A stretch of 64,000 nucleotides of DNA from Mesoflavibacter sp037029465 (GTDB taxonomy: Bacteria > Bacteroidota > Bacteroidia > Flavobacteriales > Flavobacteriaceae): assembly GCF_037029465.1 (NCBI RefSeq), contig NZ_JAYMEM010000026.1, positions 585,962 through 649,961 of the forward strand, in the 5' to 3' direction. Below the pieces are notes generated by a model, which did no database searches, was not told the origin of the DNA, and saw only the letters and a program-made list of their open reading frames with translations. Positions within the stretch are counted from its first letter, which is position 1, and each line of letters opens with the position of its first letter. Both the position numbers and the translations under genes were made by a program. This document shows, one piece after another, positions 8,766 to 16,027 of this stretch.

Positions 8766-10022
8766 TTATTTTGATTTAGAATGAATCTTTTGATTGTTTT
8801 TATTAATCATCTTAATCTTTAAAGCATTAATATCTTCACTTACTTTTCTTTCAATAACTCTTGCATAAATTTGAGTAGTTGCAATTTTTGTATGACCTAA
8901 TAATTTTGAAACCGTTTCTATGGGAACGCCGTTACTTAAAGTTACTGTAGTTGCAAAAGTGTGTCTAGCGATGTGAAAAGTTAGGTTCTTTTTGATTTTG
9001 CATAAATCTGCTATTTCTTTTAAATAAGCGTTTATCCTTTGATTAGATAATCTAGGAAGTATTCCATTATTCGCAACAACTCTTGGATGGTTTTCATATT
9101 TAAAAACTAGCTCTAATGCCTTATCTAGAAGTGGGATTTTTACATTAGTCTTTGTTTTCTGCCTTTTAGTAATTAACCAGTCGTTACCATCAATACCTTT
9201 AACAATATTATCTCTGGTAAGATTATTTAGATCTATATAAGAAATACCAGTATAGCAACTAAATACAAATAAATCTTTAACTATGTTTAGTCTATTAACA
9301 GGACTGTGAAAGTTTTCTAATTTCAATAATTCACTTTCAGAAAGGAACTCTCTTTCTCTCTTTTCAAAAGAACTCTTAAACCTTACAAAAGGATCTCTGT
9401 CTATCCATTCTAAATGGTATGCCATAGTAAGCATTTTACGCAACCTCTGTAAATGTTTCATTGCAGTATTATTACTGATTTTTCGTTGGTGGTCTGTGGG
9501 TTCGTGTGCTTTTAAATAGTATTCAAAATCTACAATAAAAGAATAGTCTAAATTTGATAAGTAGATATTGTCTGTTTTGATTTTTTTAGACAAAAAGGAT
9601 TTCAAGTAATTTTGAGTTGTCTTGTAGTGCCTCATTGTGTCTTTGTGAAGATTTTTGCTCATAGTGGTATTGTGGTATTCGAAAAGCTCTAGTAAACTTC
9701 TGTGTTGTTCGTCTTCCCCTAAATATCGAGCTTTAATAGCTTGAGCATTTATAAGCTTGTTTTCGCTCAATAGTTGTTCGTAAGCCAAGTAAATTTGGCT
9801 ACGAACTTGTTCTAAAAATCTATTAAATAATTTGGCTTCTTGGTTGCTGCCTTTTAGTTTGCTCTTTGCAGAATCCCATTCGGATAAAATGACTTTTCGC
9901 TTTAAACTGATGTTAACTCTTTTACCGTTTACAGTTACTCTAGCATAAACCGGTACCTGGTTGTTATTTAATCGTGAAGTGTTAACCCAAAATAGAAGGG
10001 AAAATGTTGACCGAGTTCTCAT
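8766..10022 (-). CDS. IntDOT-like tyrosine recombinase (integrase)
   Basis: The 418-residue protein has the three-part layout of Bacteroidota integrases: an arm-binding N-terminus (about 1-95), a SAM-like core-binding domain (about 105-205), and a catalytic domain. Catalytic residues seen are Arg287, Lys289, His350, Arg353, His377 and the nucleophile Tyr386 (TTQIYARV). The usual first Arg is replaced by Ser261 in TGISYIDL. This matches IntDOT of CTnDOT, which has Ser259, Arg285, Lys287, His345, Arg348, His371 and Tyr381. The gene is beside a tRNA cluster, but no other mobile-element genes are visible in the window, so it may be the edge of an element or an orphan. Confidence 0.92.
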   Translation of the reverse strand: MRTRSTFSLLFWVNTSRLNNNQVPVYARVTVNGKRVNISLKRKVILSEWDSAKSKLKGSNQEAKLFNRFLEQVRSQIYLAYEQLLSENKLINAQAIKARYLGEDEQHRSLLELFEYHNTTMSKNLHKDTMRHYKTTQNYLKSFLSKKIKTDNIYLSNLDYSFIVDFEYYLKAHEPTDHQRKISNNTAMKHLQRLRKMLTMAYHLEWIDRDPFVRFKSSFEKREREFLSESELLKLENFHSPVNRLNIVKDLFVFSCYTGISYIDLNNLTRDNIVKGIDGNDWLITKRQKTKTNVKIPLLDKALELVFKYENHPRVVANNGILPRLSNQRINAYLKEIADLCKIKKNLTFHIARHTFATTVTLSNGVPIETVSKLLGHTKIATTQIYARVIERKVSEDINALKIKMINKNNQKIHSKSK

Positions 10023-10138
10023 AATTGTCGTCTTTTAGTTAAACATTACTCAAAGACGAAAGTCAAATCAACTACTTGAATTACAGTTTTTTACATCTTA
10101 TTCGGTCAACACTTTTTGAACATTTATTTGTTGACCGA
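10006..10138. repeat. Three GTTGACCGA sites at the integrase start, candidate attachment/arm sites
   Basis: The 9-mer GTTGACCGA occurs at 10006-10014 and 10130-10138 on the plus strand and inverted (TCGGTCAAC) at 10102-10110. The first copy is inside the beginning of the integrase gene. A cluster of identical short sites next to an integrase gene is what arm-type integrase binding sites look like; this role is inferred. Confidence 0.5.
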
Positions 10139-10193
10139 TTAGCGACCATAAGATATTAAATTTTATCAAATTTTATGATGCCCTAAAAACTAG

Positions 10194-10227
10194 AAAACCT
10201 TGCAAATCATATAGTTTGCAAGGTTTT
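10194..10227 (-). terminator. Terminator downstream of the tRNA cluster
   Basis: A perfect 13-base stem, AAAACCTTGCAAA (10194-10206) with TTTGCAAGGTTTT (10215-10227), has an 8-base loop. It lies 25 bases beyond the 3' end of the tRNA-Arg gene on the minus strand, followed there by a T-rich CTAGTTTTTAGGG. It most likely ends the tRNA transcript. Confidence 0.8.
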
Positions 10228-10251
10228 GACACACATTGAATGTGCTTCTAG

Positions 10252-10325
10252 TGATCGCGACAGGATTCGAACCTGTGACCGTCTGCTTAGAAGGCAGATG
10301 CTCTATCCAACTGAGCTACGCGACC
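10252..10325 (-). tRNA. tRNA-Arg (anticodon TCT)
   Basis: Read on the minus strand, the 74-base gene starts GGTCGCGTAGCTCAG and folds into a complete cloverleaf. The 7-bp acceptor stem pairs GGTCGCG with CGCGATC (one G-T). The anticodon loop is CTTCTAA, giving anticodon TCT, and the T-arm contains GGTTCGAATCC. CCA is not encoded. It is the last tRNA of a three-tRNA cluster and the one nearest the integrase gene. Confidence 0.97.
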
Positions 10326-10334
10326 GATAAAATG

Positions 10335-10409
10335 TCGGGGTGGCAGGATTCGAACCTGCGACCTCCTGCTCCCAAAGCAGGCGCGATGACCGGGCTACGC
10401 TACACCCCG
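10335..10409 (-). tRNA. tRNA-Pro (anticodon TGG)
   Basis: The minus-strand gene is 75 bases with acceptor arms CGGGGTG and CACCCCG, an anticodon loop TTTGGGA (anticodon TGG) and the T-arm GGTTCGAATCC. It is 9 bases upstream of the tRNA-Arg gene, in the same transcript direction. Confidence 0.97.
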
Positions 10410-10428
10410 AAATGGTTATCGTTTTTTG

Positions 10429-10510
10429 CGGAGAGACCGGGATTCGAACCCGGGCATCCCGAAGGATGACAGCTTAGCAGGCTGCTGCATTACCACTCTG
10501 CCACCTCTCC
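10429..10510 (-). tRNA. tRNA-Ser (anticodon GCT)
   Basis: The minus-strand gene begins GGAGAGGTGGCAGAGTGG, a typical class II serine tRNA start. It has an anticodon loop CTGCTAA (anticodon GCT) and a long variable arm with the hairpin CATCC-TTC-GGGATG. The acceptor 3' strand is TCTCTCC. It is the first of the three clustered tRNAs. Confidence 0.97.
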
Positions 10511-10604
10511 TATTTAATGTAATGAACTTTGCAATAAAATTGCGGATGCAAATGTAAGATTTCATCTTATAGAACACAACAATTTTACTGATTTTTTTGA
10601 AATT

Positions 10605-12647
10605 TTATTCCGGATACTCAATTCTTAAATGGTAAATGTTTGCTAACTTGCGTTTTAGCACTTTTTTAATAGCTTCGATTTCTTTAAATGTAATATCTGC
10701 ATTTAAAAATTGACCTTCGTCTTTTTGTTTATTTATGATGTTTTCTACAAAATTATCAATCTTTGCAGAGGTAGGTTCTTTTAAACTTTTAGATGCTGCC
10801 TCTACACTATCACACATCATAAGTATTGCTGTTTCCTTACTAAATGGTTTTGGTCCAGGGTAGGTAAATTCTTCAATATTAACATCTTCGTTGTTAGCTT
10901 TTTCTTTCATATAGAAATAATATACCTGACTTGTTCCGTGATGTGTTCTTATAAAATCAATTACTCTGTCTGGTAAGTTATTTTTCTTAGCTATTTCAAT
11001 GCCGTTAATGACGTGATTTATTATAATTTGAGCACTTTCTTTTGGAGATAACTCGTCATGACTATTAATTCCTGAAGATTGATTTTCAGTGAAATAAGTT
11101 GGATTTTTCATTTTTCCAATGTCATGGTATAAAGCTCCTACTCTAACCAACATAGCATTTGCATTAATTTCATTTGCAGAAGCTTCAGCTAAATTAGCAA
11201 CGTTTAATGAATGATGAAAAGTACCTGGTGCTTTATTTGAAAGTTCTTTAAGAAGCTTCGAGTTTGTATCTGATAGCTCGAGCAAAGACACATCGGAAAC
11301 TAATCCAAAAAGCTTTTCATAAATATAAATTAAGGGTTGCACAAATAGCGTAGCTAAACCGCAAAGTATAAAAAGAACAAAAGTTTGTGTATGTATATTT
11401 TCTACACTTGCTTCATGTATTACAAAAAATGCAAAATAAGCAATGATATAAATTAGTGTAATTTGACCAACAGAAATGAATAAATTAGCTCTTTTATAAA
11501 GCTCTGACACCGTTAATATGGTTACGATTCCTGCAATAATTTGCAAAAACATATACTCATAACTATTAGGTACTATTGAACCCAACAATAATACTGTAAC
11601 AACATGAGAAAAAAGACCTAATCTTGCATCGAAAAACGCCTTTAAAACTAACGGTAAGATGGCTATTGGCACAATGTAAACATATTCTGATTTATAACTT
11701 ACTACTAAAGTGGTTAGTAAAACTACAACTAGAATGTTGAAGAAAATGAAAGTAACTTTTGTGTTATTGTTATACACATCAATTCTATACTTTCTTATAA
11801 ATAATAGCAGCATTAATAAGGCTAAAGCAACTAATAATGTATATGCAAAAACTATCCAATAATAGTTGGATTTAGTCCAGTCTTTAGACTCATATTCATT
11901 AACTAAAGAGGTTAATATTTGATATTTATTATCGTTAACAATTTCACCTTTTGAAATGATTAATGTCTCTTTTTCAATCATTCCTCTATTAACAGAAATG
12001 GATTGCAAAGCCTCATTTAAAACATTTTCTGTTAAGGTTTTATCATAAGTCAAGTTTGGTTTTATAATATTGAAAAACAGCGCTATAATCGAGTTGATTT
12101 CTTTAGAAGTAAACACATCTTTTAGTTCATTTTCAACAGTAGATTTTACTTCAGATTGATTAAAAAGACTTTTAAAATTTGTTGTTTCTTTTTCAACATT
12201 ATTTTCAAGTATAATTACTGTTTTTTCAGGGTTTAACTTGATATTTTCACTTAAAATTCCAAATTCATAAAATTCATCTAAAATTTGACTACTTTTTTCT
12301 TTTAAAAGATTATAATTATGAATTGAATCTGAAAAAACATTGCTGAAAGATTTTTCAAAAGCATTAAAAACAGTAGGTTTTACTTTTGCATCTCTATTAA
12401 AATATGCTGTAGATTGACTTTTTAAAAGATCTTTTTCTTTATCTATTTCAGCCTGGTTTTTCTTTATTGCAAAGTTAAAAGGTGCGTAAAGATTTTCGGT
12501 TTGCCAAGGTTTTCCTTTTTCAAAGTTATATTTAAAACGACCACTTTTAGGAAATAAAAACACAATTAAAAAAGTAGTAGCTATAAATAGTAATACTTTA
12601 TATATGTTAGAATGGTTTTTGTAAAAAATATTTATGTTGTTGTTCAT
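10605..12647 (-). CDS. 7TM-HD family phosphohydrolase (PgpH-like)
   Basis: The 680-residue membrane protein has one N-terminal helix, a long extracytoplasmic 7TMR-HDED-type domain (about residues 45-255), seven closely spaced membrane helices (about 260-440), and a cytoplasmic HD domain. The HD motifs are HHSLNVANLAE at 478, the HD pair in YHDIGK near 508, and THHGT near 568. In Listeria the relative PgpH degrades the second messenger cyclic di-AMP; the same reaction is likely here by family. It stands upstream of the tRNA cluster on the same strand and faces away from the thiolase gene. Confidence 0.92.
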   Translation of the reverse strand: MNNNINIFYKNHSNIYKVLLFIATTFLIVFLFPKSGRFKYNFEKGKPWQTENLYAPFNFAIKKNQAEIDKEKDLLKSQSTAYFNRDAKVKPTVFNAFEKSFSNVFSDSIHNYNLLKEKSSQILDEFYEFGILSENIKLNPEKTVIILENNVEKETTNFKSLFNQSEVKSTVENELKDVFTSKEINSIIALFFNIIKPNLTYDKTLTENVLNEALQSISVNRGMIEKETLIISKGEIVNDNKYQILTSLVNEYESKDWTKSNYYWIVFAYTLLVALALLMLLLFIRKYRIDVYNNNTKVTFIFFNILVVVLLTTLVVSYKSEYVYIVPIAILPLVLKAFFDARLGLFSHVVTVLLLGSIVPNSYEYMFLQIIAGIVTILTVSELYKRANLFISVGQITLIYIIAYFAFFVIHEASVENIHTQTFVLFILCGLATLFVQPLIYIYEKLFGLVSDVSLLELSDTNSKLLKELSNKAPGTFHHSLNVANLAEASANEINANAMLVRVGALYHDIGKMKNPTYFTENQSSGINSHDELSPKESAQIIINHVINGIEIAKKNNLPDRVIDFIRTHHGTSQVYYFYMKEKANNEDVNIEEFTYPGPKPFSKETAILMMCDSVEAASKSLKEPTSAKIDNFVENIINKQKDEGQFLNADITFKEIEAIKKVLKRKLANIYHLRIEYPE

Positions 12648-12773
12648 ACAATAAACTGTAGTTTTTCAAATGTAATAAATAAATACAGTTTTGATTAGTT
12701 ATAATGCACAGAATGGTCTAAATTTTATTAAAAAATTAGTAATTTCGTGGACAGAATAAAAACAAACAAATAT

Positions 12774-13952
12774 ATGAGTAAAGAAGTTGTAATTGTCTCG
12801 GCTGCAAGAACGCCAATAGGTAGTTTTTTAGGTGCTTTAAGTACTATACCTGCTCCTAAGTTAGGTGCTGTAGCTATAAAAGGTGCATTAGATAAAATTA
12901 ATTTAAAACCAGAATTAGTTGATGAAGTTTTAATGGGTAATGTAGTACAAGCTGGTACTGGACAAGCACCAGCAAGACAAGCAGCTATTTATGCTGGTAT
13001 ACCAGATACCGTACCATGTACAACTGTTAATAAAGTTTGCTCTTCTGGTATGAAAGCAGTTATGCAAGCCGCACAAAGTATTGCTTTAGGTGACACAGAA
13101 ATAGTTGTTGCTGGTGGTATGGAGAATATGAGTTTGATTCCTCATTATTTACACGCAAGAACAGGTACTAAATTTGGTCCAGCAAGTTTAATTGATGGTA
13201 TGCAAAAAGATGGTTTAGTAGATGCTTACGACCAAAATGCAATGGGTGTTTGCGCTGATGATTGTGCTACCGAATATAATTTTTCAAGAGAAGATCAAGA
13301 CGCATTTGCTATACAGTCCTACACAAGATCTGCAGCAGCTTGGGATGCAGGAAAATTTGATAATGAAGTCGTTCCTGTAGAAGTACCTCAACGTCGCGGA
13401 GAACCAATAGTTGTCTCTAAAGACGAAGAATATACAAATGTAAAAATTGAAAAGATACCGGCATTACGTCCTGCTTTTACAAAAGAAGGAACTGTAACAG
13501 CTGCTAACGCTTCTACAATAAATGATGGTGCTGGCGCAATGGTTTTAATGAGTGCAGATAAAGCAAAAGAATTAGGCTTAACGCCTTTAGCTACTATTAA
13601 ATCATACGCTGATGCTGCACAAGAGCCAAAATGGTTTACTACTGCTCCTGCAAAAGCACTACCAAAAGCATTAGATAAAGCAGGAATAAAATTAGAAGAT
13701 GTTGACTTTTTCGAATTTAACGAAGCATTTTCTGTTGTAGGATTAGCAAACATGAAGATTTTAGGTTTATCTGACGACAAAGTAAACGTTAATGGTGGCG
13801 CAGTATCTTTAGGTCATCCGTTAGGCTGTTCTGGTGTAAGAATACTAATCACTTTATTAAATGTATTAGAACAAAATGACGCAAAAATTGGTGCAGCAGC
13901 TATCTGTAATGGTGGCGGTGGCGCATCTGCTTTAGTCTTACAACGTCAGTAA
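12774..13952 (+). CDS. Acetyl-CoA C-acyltransferase (thiolase)
   Basis: The 392-residue enzyme starts at the ATG at 12774. An in-frame GTG at 12747 would add nine residues not expected in the family. Thiolase motifs are complete: the nucleophile Cys in NKVCSSGMKAV, NEAFSVV, the GHPLGCSG segment with the second Cys, and CNGGGGASALVL at the end. It joins two acetyl-CoA units or cleaves 3-ketoacyl-CoA in fatty acid or branched-chain metabolism. No other beta-oxidation gene is adjacent. The next gene begins 9 bases downstream, so the two are probably co-transcribed. Confidence 0.94.
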   Translation: MSKEVVIVSAARTPIGSFLGALSTIPAPKLGAVAIKGALDKINLKPELVDEVLMGNVVQAGTGQAPARQAAIYAGIPDTVPCTTVNKVCSSGMKAVMQAAQSIALGDTEIVVAGGMENMSLIPHYLHARTGTKFGPASLIDGMQKDGLVDAYDQNAMGVCADDCATEYNFSREDQDAFAIQSYTRSAAAWDAGKFDNEVVPVEVPQRRGEPIVVSKDEEYTNVKIEKIPALRPAFTKEGTVTAANASTINDGAGAMVLMSADKAKELGLTPLATIKSYADAAQEPKWFTTAPAKALPKALDKAGIKLEDVDFFEFNEAFSVVGLANMKILGLSDDKVNVNGGAVSLGHPLGCSGVRILITLLNVLEQNDAKIGAAAICNGGGGASALVLQRQ

Positions 13953-13961
13953 ATTCAAATA

Positions 13962-14711
13962 ATGCAATACGGAATTTGTAATTTAAGCATTGTTCCTTTA
14001 AGATTAGAAGCATCAGACACAAGTGAAATGGTTTCACAAGTCATATATGGTGATGTTTTTAAAGTTTTAGAGCAACGAAAAAAATGGAGTAAAATCAGAC
14101 TAGCTTTCGATAAATATGAAGGTTGGATTGATAACAAACAATATTTAGAAATTACAGAAGAAAATTATACCGACTTAAACAATCAGCCTTTAAAAACCAC
14201 AACAGATTTAGTAGAGTTTATCCAAGATGAACACGAGCAACTAAACACTATTGTATTAGGATCTTGTATTAACGGAACAAGTTTATTAAATCATAAATAT
14301 GAAGGTCTTTTTGTTGAAAACAAACAACCTAAAAGCCATTTAATTGAAACTGCTTTTAAATACTTAAACGCTCCATATCTTTGGGGCGGAAAAACACCTT
14401 TTGGTATAGATTGTAGTGGTTTTACTCAAATGGTTTATAAGCTTAATGGTTATAAGTTATTACGCGACGCTTCACAACAAGCAACACAAGGCGAAGCTTT
14501 AAGTTTTATTGAAGAAAGTGAGCCTGGAGATTTAGCGTTTTTTGATAATAATGAAGGTCAAATAATCCACGTTGGAATAATAATGCAAGATAATTATATT
14601 ATTCATGCTCATGGAAAAGTTAGGATTGATCGTTTAGATCATTCTGGTATCTATAATGCTGAAAGGCGCATGCATACACACAAACTTAGGGTCATTAAAA
14701 AGATAATATAA
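13962..14711 (+). CDS. NlpC/P60 family cell-wall peptidase with SH3 domain
   Basis: The 249-residue protein has an N-terminal bacterial SH3-like part (VVSQVIYGDVFKVLEQRKKWSKIRL) and a C-terminal NlpC/P60 papain-fold domain. The catalytic Cys is in FGIDCSGFTQMVYKL, the His in IIHVGIIMQ, and the third polar residue in YIIHAHGKVR. Such enzymes cut peptide stems of peptidoglycan, usually between D-Glu and a diamino acid. No clear signal peptide is visible, as is common for flavobacterial homologues of this gene. It follows the thiolase gene and ends at a strong bidirectional terminator. Confidence 0.9.
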   Translation: MQYGICNLSIVPLRLEASDTSEMVSQVIYGDVFKVLEQRKKWSKIRLAFDKYEGWIDNKQYLEITEENYTDLNNQPLKTTTDLVEFIQDEHEQLNTIVLGSCINGTSLLNHKYEGLFVENKQPKSHLIETAFKYLNAPYLWGGKTPFGIDCSGFTQMVYKLNGYKLLRDASQQATQGEALSFIEESEPGDLAFFDNNEGQIIHVGIIMQDNYIIHAHGKVRIDRLDHSGIYNAERRMHTHKLRVIKKII

Positions 14712-14713
14712 CT

Positions 14714-14743
14714 AAAAAAGCCTCCTGAATAGGAGGCTTTTTT
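14714..14743. terminator. Bidirectional rho-independent terminator
   Basis: AAAAAAGCCTCCT (14714-14726) pairs perfectly with AGGAGGCTTTTTT (14731-14743) around a GAAT loop. It serves both the NlpC/P60 gene (plus strand) and the TPR gene (minus strand), which converge here. Confidence 0.92.
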
Positions 14744-14765
14744 AGTGCTTTTATATAAAGATAAG

Positions 14766-15995
14766 TTAGTTACCTTCTAATTCTTCTGTTATAGCTTTTG
14801 CTTTAGCAGTCTCACCTAAAGCATTGTAAATATTCTTTAACTGCTCTAAAATTGAATTTGGAACTTTAGAATTATTGTTTTTAAAGTCAACTAAAGTTTG
14901 AGCTGCTTGCTCAAATAAAGAAGCCTTTTTCTTCTTAAGCTCTTCGTATTTTAAGTCATCTGCTCTACTATTACCTAAAGAGTTCATTTGTTCTACTAAA
15001 GAGTTTCCTTCTTCAAGATACGATGTTGATAAATTTAAAGCAGCATTGGCATTAGTTGGATCTAACCTCATTACATTATCAAAAGATTCTCTTGCCTTTT
15101 CAATTTCTTTATTATTCATATAAATTACACCAACATTATAGTGCAAATCTGCATTATTAGGCTCTTTTTCAATAGCTTTTTGTAAAATTGACTGAAACTT
15201 TTTTTCTTCTCCCATCTCAAAGTAAATATTTGCTTCATTTATTAATAAATTAACATCATCAGGATTTTCTTGTTTAGCTTTTTCTATAGCAGCTAAAGCT
15301 TTATCTTTTTCACCTTTGTTAATATATATTAATGCTATGTTTCTTGTTATTTCCGAAGCTCTAGATTCTGTTTGTCTTTCTCCTGGCTTTTCATGTGTTC
15401 CTAATCTAACATAATTATCTCTTACATTCTTTGCAAGAACTTCTTCTTCACCACTTGCTTTGTTAGTAGCATAATATTCTGTTTGAACACCTGTGTATCC
15501 TAATTTATCTAACTCTAAATATGATTCTAAAGCGTTATCAAAATCCTGAGCACCTATGTAGCTAACTGCAGTATAATATAAATAATCTTGAGCATCAGGA
15601 TTAACAGCATACATCATTTTAAAAATCTCTGCTGCTTGATTAAATTTTTTCTCAGAATAGAAATTATTAGCTTTAGTTAATAAATCATTTTCTAGAACTC
15701 TTTTAAACTCAGTACCTTCAGAACCTACTTTAAGCACATTCTCAATAGCCTTTTTTGTATCAACATTATTTGATGTCCCATTAGCATAGTATGCTTGTGC
15801 TGCTGCTAGGTAATAATCTTCTTTTAAATTATCATCCATAGCAGACACTTGTGAATCTAATTGCGTTGCTAAAGCTTTAGCTTCTGCGTAATTATCTTTT
15901 TTTACTGCTTTTTCTAATGCTTTAACTTCTTTTTTTTGTGCAAAAGTGAAAACAGATACAAATAATGCTAAAGCAATTATTACTTGTTTTTTCAT
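14766..15995 (-). CDS. Secreted tetratricopeptide repeat protein
   Basis: The 409-residue protein has a signal peptide ending near FTFAQ and several TPR units. The clearest are the consecutive 34-residue repeats around residues 215-320 (IALIYINKGEKDKALAAIEKA, then LLINEANIYFEMGEEKKF and LHYNVGVIYMNNKEIEKARESF). TPR proteins serve as protein-binding scaffolds; the partner is unknown. It lies 32 bases downstream of gyrA on the same strand, so it is probably read from the gyrA promoter. This gyrA-TPR pairing may be conserved in the family, but I have not checked. Confidence 0.88.
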   Translation of the reverse strand: MKKQVIIALALFVSVFTFAQKKEVKALEKAVKKDNYAEAKALATQLDSQVSAMDDNLKEDYYLAAAQAYYANGTSNNVDTKKAIENVLKVGSEGTEFKRVLENDLLTKANNFYSEKKFNQAAEIFKMMYAVNPDAQDYLYYTAVSYIGAQDFDNALESYLELDKLGYTGVQTEYYATNKASGEEEVLAKNVRDNYVRLGTHEKPGERQTESRASEITRNIALIYINKGEKDKALAAIEKAKQENPDDVNLLINEANIYFEMGEEKKFQSILQKAIEKEPNNADLHYNVGVIYMNNKEIEKARESFDNVMRLDPTNANAALNLSTSYLEEGNSLVEQMNSLGNSRADDLKYEELKKKKASLFEQAAQTLVDFKNNNSKVPNSILEQLKNIYNALGETAKAKAITEELEGN

Positions 15996-16027
15996 TTTTA
16001 GTTTGTGTTTTAATTTTTATAAATTAT

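Noticed and set aside
10236..10469. Open frame of 77 codons over the tRNA cluster
   Set aside because: It is an artefact of translating the complement of tRNA genes (the repeated GFEP-type words come from T-arms).
12747..12773. GTG start for the thiolase
   Set aside because: The extra nine residues are unlike the family N-terminus and the ATG at 12774 gives the canonical start.
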